64,000 nt of DNA, taken from assembly GCF_009846755.1 (NCBI RefSeq), contig NZ_AQOR01000004.1:153996-217995 (forward strand), in the 5' to 3' direction. Positions 34,555 through 44,431 of this stretch are shown one piece after another. Source of the stretch: Alcanivorax sp. S71-1-4 (GTDB lineage Bacteria > Pseudomonadota > Gammaproteobacteria > Pseudomonadales > Alcanivoracaceae). The notes beneath the pieces are model-generated. The model had not been told where the DNA came from, did not search any database, and saw nothing but the letters and a program-made list of their open reading frames with translations. Every line of letters starts with the position of its first letter. Position 1 is the stretch's first letter. The position numbers and the translations under genes were made by a program.

Positions 34555-35903
34555 ATGCCGGCCCCTAAGGTTGTGATTTTCATATGCTGGATCAGCATAC
34601 CCTCAATGCGGGAAATACCGAGATTGACTGTTGCGTTGGTGGGGACTCCACCAGATGCCCCACCGGTAAAGTAAATGCCGTTGGCAGTGGAGGTGGCCGT
34701 CGGCAGGTCGTTGATACCGTTGCCCATCGGGCCGTTTGGATTCGCCCAGTTGCCCCAGCGCACATAGCCATGGGTATCCTGATTAGGAGAAGCGATGCGT
34801 CCGCCCGCATCCAGAGCACAGGTACCAGTGGTTACGCCGCAATAAAAATGGTTGTAGATACTTGGGATATTGGGAATACGTGTCAGTTCTACGACAAAGT
34901 TCCCGTTCTGGCTCGCTGCCACGGGGTTCGCACTGGTGTCGTAGCCCGAAATGCCGGAAAAAGTAATCGCCTGATAGTGCAAGGTACCCAGCGGCAGAAA
35001 CGCGTCCACATTGCGGAAATGCAGGCCTTCCTGATCGTTGAAATCAGGCACCGCATGCAACTGGTTTGGCGAATTGGGGGTCTGTCGAACAGAGAAACGA
35101 AAATCACCGGAAAGCGCACTCTGATAAGTGACGCCAAGCGTACGGTCAGCATCATTGGCAGTCTGCATCAGGCGCAGAATGGCAGGCTTGCTGCCACTGC
35201 CCGCACTATAGCTGTTACCGCCTTCCCAAACACGCCCAGACGCCACTGGTTTGCCATAAATCAGCGTCTGACTCTGCAGGAAGCCGGCATTGCCAACCAC
35301 ATTACCGCCGCCATCAAGCTGGCGCCCCACCTCCAGCTCCCCCCAGAACGCCCAGCGCCAGGGGTCCGAATTGGTTGGGCCGATGAACTCAAGCACGGTT
35401 GGCATGGTGGCTGCCAAACCGCTGTCGGGCAGGTTGCGCATCAACCCCTGATAATCAAAGCCTTCGTACTGGAAAACACGCAATACAAACGGATCGTACA
35501 CAGAGGCGAACGCAGATACACCGAAGCTGCCATCCCCCAAGCCTATCGGACAGGACAACACCCCGCCGCTACAGCCGTTACCGTACCAATCCGTGCCTGC
35601 AGCGCTGCCGCTGGTCATCGAAAGGCCGTAGTACCGCGCATCCCCCCGTTGCCAGCCGACACCTGCCGCCTGAGGCGTGGGAGCTGAGCCAGTCAGTTCG
35701 ATATAACTGGTCGGCGCCATACGGATACTGAAATTATCCATGGCAAACGCGAGACCCGCGCCAGTCACACCGGCCATCTCGTCTTCGGCAAGCGGGGTCA
35801 TGTTACCTGGTGAGAACGACGCACTGGCCACACTCGACACTCCAAGCAGGAGCAGAGGGCCAAGACAGGACAGAAATCTCCCCGGAACCAAATGAATACG
35901 CAC
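34551..35903 (-). CDS. FilA-like secreted protein D
   Basis: Predicted 450 residues from a GTG at 35903 preceded by GAGG. Signal peptide: LGPLLLLGVSSVASA; then LAEDEMAGVTGAGLAFAMD, with the motif Gly at about residue 48. The mature part is Gly/Asn/Ser-rich with beta-strand periodicity, two Cys in NGCSGGVLSCPIG, and FYCGVTTGTCAL. It is the first gene of the eight-gene leftward operon, so its leader holds the operon promoter. Function unknown; the resemblance to FilA proteins is limited to the N-terminal motif and composition. Confidence 0.7.
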   Translation of the reverse strand: MRIHLVPGRFLSCLGPLLLLGVSSVASASFSPGNMTPLAEDEMAGVTGAGLAFAMDNFSIRMAPTSYIELTGSAPTPQAAGVGWQRGDARYYGLSMTSGSAAGTDWYGNGCSGGVLSCPIGLGDGSFGVSAFASVYDPFVLRVFQYEGFDYQGLMRNLPDSGLAATMPTVLEFIGPTNSDPWRWAFWGELEVGRQLDGGGNVVGNAGFLQSQTLIYGKPVASGRVWEGGNSYSAGSGSKPAILRLMQTANDADRTLGVTYQSALSGDFRFSVRQTPNSPNQLHAVPDFNDQEGLHFRNVDAFLPLGTLHYQAITFSGISGYDTSANPVAASQNGNFVVELTRIPNIPSIYNHFYCGVTTGTCALDAGGRIASPNQDTHGYVRWGNWANPNGPMGNGINDLPTATSTANGIYFTGGASGGVPTNATVNLGISRIEGMLIQHMKITTLGAGI

Positions 35904-36267
35904 GTTATGCCTCGTTTTTTATTATCAATGCGGGCGGCCTCTGAACGGGCCTTGTGGCTGCTTCCGCATCGCGTGCCGGTCACTGAACTGCCTCGGACCG
36001 GTTTCCTGACAGGCTCAGGCTACATTTGCTCACACAAATGAGCAACCACACCCGGTCGACCGTTACAATAGCTATACAATAAGATAGCCATTCAATTCAA
36101 TGACTTACGATCAAAGCCCCTCAAGATGACCCCGTCGAGAAGCCTGGCGCTGCACCATTGGGGCAAATTGTTACCGAGCGTAACACCTTGTGGCTCTTGT
36201 CGGCAGATCAGGCTTGCCGCCGTGTCATGCCCGACCCAGACGGCCGCTCAGGCGGCCCGCACGCCCT
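35904..36267. other. Regulatory region upstream of the island operon
   Basis: About 360 bases with no gene. The stretch 36061-36110 is AT-rich. Read leftward it offers TTGAAT (36100-36095) and TATAGC (36076-36071) at an 18-base spacing, a weak promoter for the FilA-like operon. Nearer the gene, TTGCTCA (36026-36032) and its complement (36039-36045) form a 7-base inverted repeat with a 6-base gap, a possible operator. Confidence 0.35.
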
Positions 36268-36579
36268 TCAGGCAGACCCAACGATATCCAGGTCCATCGC
36301 AAGATCACGCCACAGAGGATTGTGTCTGGAGATCAATGCCAGCAAATCCGGTCGAAGCATTGCCTTGATCATGCGCTCACGGCGTACCGCCAGATACGCG
36401 TACTGCTGCGCCTCAAAGTAGACCAGCTTGTTGTTGCTGCGGGGGTTATAAAAACAGGTGGTGGAGCGCAACTTGTGAATGATTACCCTCCGCCGCAAGT
36501 CCGGTGTCATCCCGGTGTACAGCGTAGAATGAAACTGATTGGTCAAAATATATACGTAATAACGCCTGGTCCCCGGCAT
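36268..36579 (-). CDS. GIY-YIG nuclease-family protein (UPF0213/URI type)
   Basis: Predicted 103 residues. The GIY-YIG core reads YYVYILTNQFHSTLYTGMT with the catalytic Arg in DLRRRVIIHK and the metal-binding Glu in KLVYFEAQQ; the tail has the usual NPLWRDLA. Small stand-alone members are very common and mostly uncharacterised, possibly DNA-repair or stress nucleases. ATG 36579 follows GGAGG; a longer frame to 36648 has no homology. It is isolated between two operons of the same orientation and seems intact. Confidence 0.85.
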   Translation of the reverse strand: MPGTRRYYVYILTNQFHSTLYTGMTPDLRRRVIIHKLRSTTCFYNPRSNNKLVYFEAQQYAYLAVRRERMIKAMLRPDLLALISRHNPLWRDLAMDLDIVGSA

Positions 36580-36828
36580 CCTGCCCTCCAGCAATCCCGA
36601 ATACGATTCGACGAATGATTGTGTCAGCAGGAAGACGGAGCGCTGCAAGCTTGGAACGACAAAGCATGTAAGACGATGCTGATTATCGACCGAGGAGATT
36701 GACTCGTGTCGCCCAAAGCTTGAACGGGCGCACGCCGCATTCAGGGCTCACATCCTTGACATGCCGGCCTTGGCCAGACGTCAATATCATCAGCATCCCA
36801 CAACGATATCAATCCGCTCTCGCTCGAC

Positions 36829-38313
36829 CTACTTCGCGAACATATCCATGAAATCCGCAACGGACAGGCTCTCCAGCATCGCCGGGTCGCCGCATGTCCG
36901 CAGGATGCGTTCCTGCTGCCGCGGGCTAAAACAGGTCGCCAGGCTGTCGGCAAACTTGCGTACCAGCACGGGTATGCCTTCATCACGCCGGCGCCGGTGC
37001 CCCAGCGGATACTCCACAGCGACCTTTCCCGTATCGCTCCCGTCGGAGAACTTGACCTGCACTGCGTTGGCAATGGAGCGCTTGGTCGGATCGTGATAGT
37101 CCCGGGAATAGCGCGGTTCCTCCCTGATTTCCATGCGCTCGCGCAATTGATCAATCAGTGGGTGGCCAGCATGGAAGGCATCTTCGTAATGTTCCGCAGT
37201 CAGCGTGCCGAATATCAGGGTCACGGCCACCATGTACTGCAGACAGTGATCCCGGTCTGCAGGGTTCGCCAGCGGGCCGGTCTTGGAGATGATGCGGATC
37301 GCGGATTCATGCGTGGTAATGATGATCCGCTCTATCTCATCAAGACGATGCCGAACCTGAGGGTGCAGACTGGCAGCTGCTTCAATGGCTGTCTGCCCAT
37401 GAAACTCCGCCGGGTAGGAAATCTTGAACAGAATATTTTCCATCACGTAGCTGCCGTACTCACGCTGGAAACGAAATACACGTTCAGCTTCCGGTTTCAG
37501 CGCAAGGTCTTTGCAGGTATGGCTGAATGACACGTCGTAGAACCCCCATTGCGGTGCGGTCAGGACGCCCGGAATGCCCATTTCGCCGCGCAAGGCGATA
37601 TCCGCAAGGCGCACACCACGACTGGTCGCATCCCCTGCCGCCCACGACTTCCGGGAACCGGCGTTCGGCGCATGACGATAGGTACGTAGTGCGGAACCGT
37701 CCACCCAGGCATGCGACACCGCGGACATCATCTGCTCACGATCAGCACCCATCAGTTTCGCCGCCACGGCCGTCGACGCCACCCGTACCAGCAGGACATG
37801 GCACAGACCAACTCTGTTGAAGCTGTTTTCCAGTGCCAGCACGCCCTGAATCTCGTGCGCCATGATCATCGCTTCGAGTACCTGCCGCATGGTCAATGGA
37901 GGCTTGCCTTGGGTGAGGTGTTGCTGCGAAAGATGGTCTGCCACGGCGAGAATCGCGCCGAGGTTATCCGAAGGGTGCCCCCACTCCGCGGCCAGCCAGG
38001 TGTCATTGAAATCCAGCCACCGAACAATGCAACCGATGTCCCAGGCCGCCTTGACCGGATCAAGCCGGTAGGCTGTGCCCGGCACGCGTGCGCCATGCGG
38101 CACCTGTGTACCAGGCACCAGCGGGCCAAGGTGTTTGGTACATTCGGGGAAACGCAGGGCCAGCAATCCGCAGCCGAGTGTGTCCATCAGGCAGTATCGC
38201 GCTGTTTCCAGCGCTTCATCGGAGACAATACGATAGGTCAGGACGTAGTCAGCAATGTCCTGAATAACCTGATCGTAGGCAGGGCGGGCATTGAGATCGG
38301 CATTGGCTGTCAT
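36829..38313 (-). CDS. prpD: 2-methylcitrate dehydratase PrpD
   Basis: Predicted 494 residues of the MmgE/PrpD family, beginning [20 protein letters not shown], as in characterised PrpD proteins. It converts 2-methylcitrate to 2-methyl-cis-aconitate without a cofactor. Here it accompanies AcnD and PrpF, the iron-sulfur route to the same step, as in Pseudomonas prp operons. The start at 38313 follows AGGAG; six further upstream codons from a TTG are discounted. It is the last gene of the methylcitrate operon. Confidence 0.92.
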   Translation of the reverse strand: MTANADLNARPAYDQVIQDIADYVLTYRIVSDEALETARYCLMDTLGCGLLALRFPECTKHLGPLVPGTQVPHGARVPGTAYRLDPVKAAWDIGCIVRWLDFNDTWLAAEWGHPSDNLGAILAVADHLSQQHLTQGKPPLTMRQVLEAMIMAHEIQGVLALENSFNRVGLCHVLLVRVASTAVAAKLMGADREQMMSAVSHAWVDGSALRTYRHAPNAGSRKSWAAGDATSRGVRLADIALRGEMGIPGVLTAPQWGFYDVSFSHTCKDLALKPEAERVFRFQREYGSYVMENILFKISYPAEFHGQTAIEAAASLHPQVRHRLDEIERIIITTHESAIRIISKTGPLANPADRDHCLQYMVAVTLIFGTLTAEHYEDAFHAGHPLIDQLRERMEIREEPRYSRDYHDPTKRSIANAVQVKFSDGSDTGKVAVEYPLGHRRRRDEGIPVLVRKFADSLATCFSPRQQERILRTCGDPAMLESLSVADFMDMFAK

Positions 38314-38405
38314 GAGGCGCTCTCCTTCCAATGAATGAGAACCGGCCTATGCTCAGAATAGCAGGTGGATTCCGGCGCAAGACCGGCATCCACCATAGCA
38401 CAGCT

Positions 38406-39599
38406 TCAGAAGACGTCGCCTGGAATCCGGACCTGACCTTCCATCAGTACCCGCGCACTGCGGCTCATGATGGCCTTGGTCACCGTCCATTCACCGTCGA
38501 CCTGCGTCGCTTCGGCACCGACACGCAAGGTCCCGGAGGGGTGGCCGAAGCGCACCGCGCTGCGTTCACTGCCCCCAGCAGCGAGGTTCACCAGCGTGCC
38601 AGGGATTGCAGCGGCCGTGCCAATAGCCACCGCGGCGGTGCCCATCATCGCATGATGCAGCTTGCCCATGGACAGTGCGCGCACCAGCAGATCGATGTCG
38701 CCTGCATTGACCTGCTTGCCACTGGAAGAAACATAGCTCGCCGGGCCGGCAACAAACGCGACTTTGGGTGTGTGCTGCCGGCCTGCTGCCTCGTCCACAT
38801 GCTTGATCAGGCCCATGCGTACGGCGCCGTGTGCGCGAATCGTCTCGAACATCGCCAGCGCCTTGTCGTCGCTATTGATCGCTTCCTGCAATTCAGTGCC
38901 GGTATAACCGATGTCTTCCGCGTTGATGAATACCGTCGGGATACCCGCGTTGATCAGCGTCGCTTTCAAGGTGCCCACACCCGGCACTTCAAGGTCGTCC
39001 ACCAGGTTGCCGGTCGGGAACATTGCGCCACCGCCCTCCCCGTCATCGTCAGCCGCCGGATCGAGGAACTCGATCTGCACTTCTGCTGCCGGGAAGGTTA
39101 CTCCATCAAGTTCAAAGTCACCGGTTTCCTGTACTTCACCGTTGGTCATCGGCACATGGGCAACAATGGTCTTGGCGATATTTACCTGCCAGATACGCAC
39201 TGTCACCACACCGTTTTCCGGAATCCGTTCCGCCGGTACCAGGCCGTTGCTGATGGCGAACGAACCGACCGCCGCAGTGAGGTTGCCACAGTTACCGCTC
39301 CAGTCCACAAACGGTTTGTCGATGGAGACCTGCCCGAACAGATAATCCACGTCATGATCTGCACGGGTGCTCTTCGACAGGATCACCGTCTTGCTGGTGC
39401 TCGATGTCGCCCCGCCCATGCCATCAATCTGTTTACCATAGGGGTCCGGGCTGCCGATCACGCGCAGCAGCAGCCTGTCGCGTGCTTCGCCAGGAACCTG
39501 TGCCGCTTCAGGCAGGTCAGCCAGGTTGAAGAACACGCCCTTGCTGGTGCCGCCACGCATGTAGGTGGCGGGAATTCGTATCTGGGGTACGTGTGCCAT
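38406..39599 (-). CDS. prpF: AcnD-accessory protein PrpF (2-methylaconitate isomerase)
   Basis: Predicted 397 residues, with the opening IPATYMRGGTSKGVFFNL typical of PrpF and the middle segment CGNLTAAVGSFA with an active-site-like Cys of the diaminopimelate-epimerase fold. PrpF isomerises trans-2-methylaconitate so that the AcnD route can complete the methylcitrate cycle. It starts three bases after the acnD stop, so the pair is clearly co-translated. Length and motifs are intact. Confidence 0.95.
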   Translation of the reverse strand: MAHVPQIRIPATYMRGGTSKGVFFNLADLPEAAQVPGEARDRLLLRVIGSPDPYGKQIDGMGGATSSTSKTVILSKSTRADHDVDYLFGQVSIDKPFVDWSGNCGNLTAAVGSFAISNGLVPAERIPENGVVTVRIWQVNIAKTIVAHVPMTNGEVQETGDFELDGVTFPAAEVQIEFLDPAADDDGEGGGAMFPTGNLVDDLEVPGVGTLKATLINAGIPTVFINAEDIGYTGTELQEAINSDDKALAMFETIRAHGAVRMGLIKHVDEAAGRQHTPKVAFVAGPASYVSSSGKQVNAGDIDLLVRALSMGKLHHAMMGTAAVAIGTAAAIPGTLVNLAAGGSERSAVRFGHPSGTLRVGAEATQVDGEWTVTKAIMSRSARVLMEGQVRIPGDVF

Positions 39600-39602
39600 G
39601 GT

Positions 39603-42194
39603 TCAGCCCGCCTCTGCCATGAATTCTTTCGCGAACTTTTGCAGAATCCCGCCGGCAGCGTAAACAGACACTTCTTCCGCCGTATCCAGACGGCACATTA
39701 CCGGCACCCGCTGTACGTCACCATTCTGACGATGGATCACCAGTGTCAGCGGGGCGCGTGGCGCGGGCTCGCCTTCCACGTCGAAGCTCTCCGTGCCATC
39801 AATGCCGAGCGTCTTGCGGGTCGTCCCGTCCTCGAACTGCAACGGCATCACGCCCATGCCGATGAGGTTGGTGCGGTGAATGCGCTCGAAACCTTCGGCG
39901 ACGATAGCTTCCACCCCGGCCAACGCCACGCCCTTTGCCGCCCAGTCGCGCGACGACCCCTGGCCGTAGTCGGCACCGGCGATAATGATCAGTGGCTGCT
40001 TGCGCTCCATATAGGTTTCGATCGCTTCCCACATGCGCATGACCTTGCCTTCCGGCTCAACGCGTGCGAGCGAGCCCTGCACCACTTTGCCGTCTTCGCC
40101 GGTCACCATTTCATTAAACAGTTTCGGGTTCGCCAGTGTGGCGCGCTGAGCGGTCAGGTGATCACCACGGTGGGTGGCGTAGGAGTTGAAGTCTTCCTCC
40201 GGCAGGCCCATCTTGTGCAGATACTCCCCCGCCGCGCTGTCCATCATGATTGCATTGGAGGGCGACAGGTGATCCGTGGTGATATTGTCCGGCAGTACGG
40301 CCAGCGGCAGCATGCCCTTGAGCGCCCGCTGGCTGGCCATGTTGCCTTCCCAGTATGGCGGCCGGCGGATGTAGGTGGACATCGGGCGCCATTCATACAA
40401 CGGGCTGGCCGCGCGCTCGCCGTCGCCCTTTTTCTCGAACATCGGAATATAGGTCTGGCGGAACTGCTCCGGCTTCACCGCCGCCTTGACGATGGCGTCG
40501 ATTTCTTCATCGCTCGGCCAGATGTCTTTCAGCGTAACCGGATTGCCGTTCTGGTCATGCCCCAGTACATCTTTCTCAATATCGAAGCGGATGGTGCCGG
40601 CAATGGCATAGGCCACCACCAGCGGCGGTGAGGCCAGAAACGCCTGTTTGGCGTACGGGTGAATCCGACCGTCGAAGTTACGGTTGCCAGACAGCACCGC
40701 TGTGGCATACAGGTCGCGGTCGATGATTTCCTGCTGGATGGCCGGGTCCAGTGCGCCACTCATGCCGTTACATGTCGTGCAGGCGAACGCTACCACATCG
40801 AAGCCGAGCTGCTGCAGTTCTGATAGCAGGTCCGCTTCTTCCAGGTACATTTTTACGGTCTTGGACCCTGGCGCCAGGGAGCTTTTCACCCACGGCTTGC
40901 GCAGCAGGCCCAGTTTATTGGCGTTACGCGCGATCAGGCCGGCCGCGATCATGTTGCGCGGGTTGCTAGTGTTGGTGCAGCTGGTAATGGCGGCGATGAT
41001 CACCGCACCATCTGGCATCAGGCCTTCCTGTTGCTCCCAGGGCTTGGCAATACCGCGGTTCTGCAGCTCGGAAACCGGCAGCAACGCATGCGGGTTGGAA
41101 GGGCCCGCCAGATTGCGACCCACGGTGGACATATCGAATTTGAGCACGCGCTCGTAGTCGACGTTTTTCAGGCTGTCCGCCCACAGGCCGGTGTGTTTCG
41201 CATACTGCTCGACCAGGGCCACTTGCTCGTCGTCACGGCCGGTCAGCTTCAGATAATCGATGGTCTGGCCATCGATGAAGAACATGGCGGCGGTTGCGCC
41301 ATACTCCGGCGTCATGTTCGCGATGGTCGCACGGTCGCCGACGCTGAGGGCATCGGCACCTTCACCGTAGAATTCCAGATAGGCGCCCACGACACGCTCA
41401 CGGCGCAGAAATTCGGTCAGGGCCAGCACCAGATCGGTGCCGGTAATGCCGGGTCTGAGACGCCCCACCAGCTCCACACCGACGATATCCGGCAGGCGCA
41501 TCATGGAAGGATTGCCCAGCATCACGTTCTCGGCTTCCAGCCCACCCACACCAACGGAAATCACCCCCAGGGCGTCGACCATCGGTGTATGGCTGTCGGT
41601 CCCGACACAGGTATCCGGAAACGCCACGCCATCGCGCACCTGCACTACCGGCGACATTTTTTCCAGGTTGATCTGGTGCATGATGCCGTTACCCGGCGGG
41701 ATCACGTCAACGTTGTCAAAGGCTGTCTTGCACCAGTTGATGAAATGGAACCGGTCCGCGTTACGCCGCTCTTCCACTTCACGGTTCTTTTCAAAGGCAT
41801 TCTTTTCGAACCCCGGGTGTTCCACCGCCAGGGAGTGGTCCACGATCAACTGTACCGGCACCACCGGATTGACCTTGGATGGGTCGCCCCCCTGCTCGGC
41901 AATCGCTTCGCGCAGACCCGCCAGGTCCACCAGCGCGGTCTGGCCGAGGATGTCGTGACACACGACCCGAGCCGGATACCAGGGGAAATCCAGGTCTCGA
42001 CGGCGTTCAATCAGCTGCTTCAGCGCGTCGGTCAACTCAGCGGGTGCACAGCGGCGCACCAGCTGCTCGGCCAGAATGCGCGAGGTATAGGGCAGCGTCT
42101 CAAAGGCACCGGGCTGGATCGCGTCGACCGCCGCGCGGGTATCGAAGTAATCCAGCGAGGTGCCTGGCAGGGGTTTGCGATAATCAGTGTTCAT
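39603..42194 (-). CDS. acnD: Iron-sulfur-dependent 2-methylcitrate dehydratase AcnD
   Basis: Predicted 863 residues, the usual AcnD length. [4Fe-4S] ligands are in AFACTTCNGMSGA (two Cys) and ITSCTNTSNPRN (one Cys). Substrate and C-terminal motifs include GVGGLEAENVMLGNPS and GADYGQGSSRDWAAKG. It dehydrates 2-methylcitrate in the propionyl-CoA methylcitrate cycle. I chose the ATG at 42194; an in-frame GTG five codons upstream (42209) is an alternative and neither has a strong ribosome site. Confidence 0.95.
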   Translation of the reverse strand: MNTDYRKPLPGTSLDYFDTRAAVDAIQPGAFETLPYTSRILAEQLVRRCAPAELTDALKQLIERRRDLDFPWYPARVVCHDILGQTALVDLAGLREAIAEQGGDPSKVNPVVPVQLIVDHSLAVEHPGFEKNAFEKNREVEERRNADRFHFINWCKTAFDNVDVIPPGNGIMHQINLEKMSPVVQVRDGVAFPDTCVGTDSHTPMVDALGVISVGVGGLEAENVMLGNPSMMRLPDIVGVELVGRLRPGITGTDLVLALTEFLRRERVVGAYLEFYGEGADALSVGDRATIANMTPEYGATAAMFFIDGQTIDYLKLTGRDDEQVALVEQYAKHTGLWADSLKNVDYERVLKFDMSTVGRNLAGPSNPHALLPVSELQNRGIAKPWEQQEGLMPDGAVIIAAITSCTNTSNPRNMIAAGLIARNANKLGLLRKPWVKSSLAPGSKTVKMYLEEADLLSELQQLGFDVVAFACTTCNGMSGALDPAIQQEIIDRDLYATAVLSGNRNFDGRIHPYAKQAFLASPPLVVAYAIAGTIRFDIEKDVLGHDQNGNPVTLKDIWPSDEEIDAIVKAAVKPEQFRQTYIPMFEKKGDGERAASPLYEWRPMSTYIRRPPYWEGNMASQRALKGMLPLAVLPDNITTDHLSPSNAIMMDSAAGEYLHKMGLPEEDFNSYATHRGDHLTAQRATLANPKLFNEMVTGEDGKVVQGSLARVEPEGKVMRMWEAIETYMERKQPLIIIAGADYGQGSSRDWAAKGVALAGVEAIVAEGFERIHRTNLIGMGVMPLQFEDGTTRKTLGIDGTESFDVEGEPAPRAPLTLVIHRQNGDVQRVPVMCRLDTAEEVSVYAAGGILQKFAKEFMAEAG

Positions 42195-42281
42195 GGCGTC
42201 GGGGTTCACTCAGGTCGTGTGTGAAGGAGGTCATTCGGCGCACCAGACGTGCGGGGTGACACGTCCGGCACAACCGTGGCA

Positions 42282-43409
42282 TCAGCGCTGGGCGATCGGT
42301 TCGACCTGACGCGGCGCTTCGCCGGTGTACTCGGCGCTCGGGCGAATGATGCGGTTGTCCGCACGCTGCTCGAACACATGGGCAGCCCAGCCGGTCAGGC
42401 GGCTCATCACGAAGATCGGTGTGAACAGCTTGGTCGGGATACCCATGAAATGATATGCCGAGGCATGGAAGAAATCGGCGTTGCAGAACAGCTTCTTCTC
42501 ACGCCACATGACTTCCTCGCAACGCACCGATACTGAATAGAGGACGGTATCGCCCACATCCGCAGCCAGCTTTTCAGACCACTGCTTGATGATCGCGTTG
42601 CGCGGATCGGACACGCTGTAGATGGCATGGCCAAAGCCCATGATCTTTTCCTTGCGCTGCAGCATGCCCATCATTTCCTGCTCGGCGTGATCTGCGTCGC
42701 GGAATTTCTCGATCATGTCCATGGCGGCTTCGTTGGCCCCGCCATGCAGCGGGCCGCGCAGCGAACCGATCGCGCCGGTGATGCAGCTATGGATGTCGGA
42801 CAGCGTGGAAGCGCACACGCGGGCGGTGAACGTGGAAGCGTTGAACTCGTGCTCTGCGTACAGGATCAACGACACATTCATGACCTGCTCGTGCAGGGCA
42901 TTCGGCTTTTCACCGCGCAGCATGTGCAGGAAATGTGCACCGATGGAATCATCGTCCGTTTCGACGTCGATCTTCAGGCCGTCGTGGCTATAGCGGTACC
43001 AGTAACAAATGATTGACGGGAACGCTGCCAGCAGCCGGTCAGCCGCATCACCCTGCTGGCTGAAATCCGTCTCGGTTTCCAGATTACCCAGCATCGAGCA
43101 GCCGGTGCGCATAACGTCCATGGGATGTGCATCTTTGGGGATGCGCTCCAGCACTTCCTTCAGTGCCTGCGGCAAGCCGCGCAGACCTTTCAGCTTGGCC
43201 TTGTAGGCATCCAGCTCGGTCTGGTCCGGCAGCTTGCCTTTCAGGATCAGATAGGCCACTTCCTCGAACTGGCAGTTTTCCGCCAGGTCCTGCACATCAT
43301 AGCCACGGTAGGTCAGGCCGGAACCGGATTTGCCAACGGTGGACAGCGCGGTCTTGCCAGCGACCTGGCCACGCAGGCCGGCGCCACTGAGTTGCTTTGC
43401 TTCTGCCAT
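42282..43409 (-). CDS. prpC: 2-methylcitrate synthase
   Basis: Predicted 375 residues of the citrate synthase family, shorter than the TCA enzyme. Catalytic His residues occur in RGPLHGGANEAAM and MGFGHAIYSVSDPR, the signatures used by the 2-methylcitrate form. It condenses propionyl-CoA with oxaloacetate. Spacing of 70 bases to prpB and about 87 to acnD keeps it within one operon. Confidence 0.95.
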   Translation of the reverse strand: MAEAKQLSGAGLRGQVAGKTALSTVGKSGSGLTYRGYDVQDLAENCQFEEVAYLILKGKLPDQTELDAYKAKLKGLRGLPQALKEVLERIPKDAHPMDVMRTGCSMLGNLETETDFSQQGDAADRLLAAFPSIICYWYRYSHDGLKIDVETDDDSIGAHFLHMLRGEKPNALHEQVMNVSLILYAEHEFNASTFTARVCASTLSDIHSCITGAIGSLRGPLHGGANEAAMDMIEKFRDADHAEQEMMGMLQRKEKIMGFGHAIYSVSDPRNAIIKQWSEKLAADVGDTVLYSVSVRCEEVMWREKKLFCNADFFHASAYHFMGIPTKLFTPIFVMSRLTGWAAHVFEQRADNRIIRPSAEYTGEAPRQVEPIAQR

Positions 43410-43479
43410 GGTGTTCCCTCTCTCTGTGTTTCAGCCCGGTGCAGGCACCGGGCGGTAAAGGTCGTGTCGTTGAAAAAGC

Positions 43480-44367
43480 TCAGGCTTTGCCTTTGCTGAA
43501 CAGCGCGTCGAGTTTCTGCTCGTAATCGTGGTAACCGAGAAAATCGTACAGCTCCATACGTGTCTGCATGATGTCTACCACGTCTTTCTGATGACCGTCC
43601 TTGCGGATCGCTTCGTACACCGTCAAAGCGGCCTTGTTCATGGCGCGGAAGGCGGACAGCGGGTACAGGATCATGTTGGCACCGGCCGCAGCCAGTTCAT
43701 CGCGGCTGAACAGGGGCGTGGCACCGAATTCGGTGATATTGGCCAGCAGCGGTGCGCCATCGATACCGTCGGAGAAGGCACGGTAATCATCCAGGGTGTG
43801 CACGGCTTCGGCGAAAATACCGTCAGCGCCGGCTTCCAGGCAGGCCCGGGCGCGCTCGATCGCGGCTGACAGCCCTTCTTTCTGGAACGCATCGGTCCGG
43901 GCAATGATGAAGAACTCCGGATCAAAACGGGCATCTGCCGCGGCCTTGATACGGTCCACCATTTCGTCCTTGCTGACGATTTCCTTGTTTGGGCGATGGC
44001 CGCAACGCTTTTGTGCCACCTGGTCTTCCAGATGCACGGCGCCAGCGCCGGCGCGGATCATTTCCTTGACGGTGCGACCGATGTTGAACGCCCCGCCCCA
44101 GCCGGTATCAATGTCCACCAGCAGCGGCACGTCGGTGGCCGCGCTGATGCGGCGCACGTCTTCGAGCACATCGTTCAGGCTGGTCATGCCCAGGTCTGGC
44201 AAGCCGTAGGAGGCATTGGCGACGCCGCCACCTGACAGGTAAATGGCGCGGTAGCCCACCTGTTCGGCCATCATCGCGCAATAGGCGTTGATGGTGCCCA
44301 TGATCTGCAGCGGCTGTTCTTCCGCCAGTGCCTTGCGGAAACGCCCGCCTGCGGTCAGTGTCGTCAT
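43480..44367 (-). CDS. prpB: Methylisocitrate lyase
   Basis: Predicted 295 residues of the isocitrate lyase/PEP mutase superfamily. The active-site segment [14 protein letters not shown] has the catalytic Cys (KRCGH), and DIDTGWGG binds Mg. It splits 2-methylisocitrate into pyruvate and succinate, closing the methylcitrate cycle. A GGAGAG box precedes the ATG. It follows the GntR regulator by 64 bases. Confidence 0.95.
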   Translation of the reverse strand: MTTLTAGGRFRKALAEEQPLQIMGTINAYCAMMAEQVGYRAIYLSGGGVANASYGLPDLGMTSLNDVLEDVRRISAATDVPLLVDIDTGWGGAFNIGRTVKEMIRAGAGAVHLEDQVAQKRCGHRPNKEIVSKDEMVDRIKAAADARFDPEFFIIARTDAFQKEGLSAAIERARACLEAGADGIFAEAVHTLDDYRAFSDGIDGAPLLANITEFGATPLFSRDELAAAGANMILYPLSAFRAMNKAALTVYEAIRKDGHQKDVVDIMQTRMELYDFLGYHDYEQKLDALFSKGKA

Positions 44368-44431
44368 GCTCTCTCCGGTACGCTGGTTAAGCGGTGGGCA
44401 CTTGTGGTGCCCGGTTCATCACTCCGGTCCG

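Noticed and set aside
26156..35903. Prophage or transposon as the source of the island
   Set aside because: No integrase, transposase, attachment repeats or structural phage genes were seen at either edge.
38331..40631. Long open frame (766 codons) on the plus strand across prpF and acnD
   Set aside because: Antisense to two well-supported genes, with His/Arg/Gly-rich composition typical of high-GC shadow frames and no family features.
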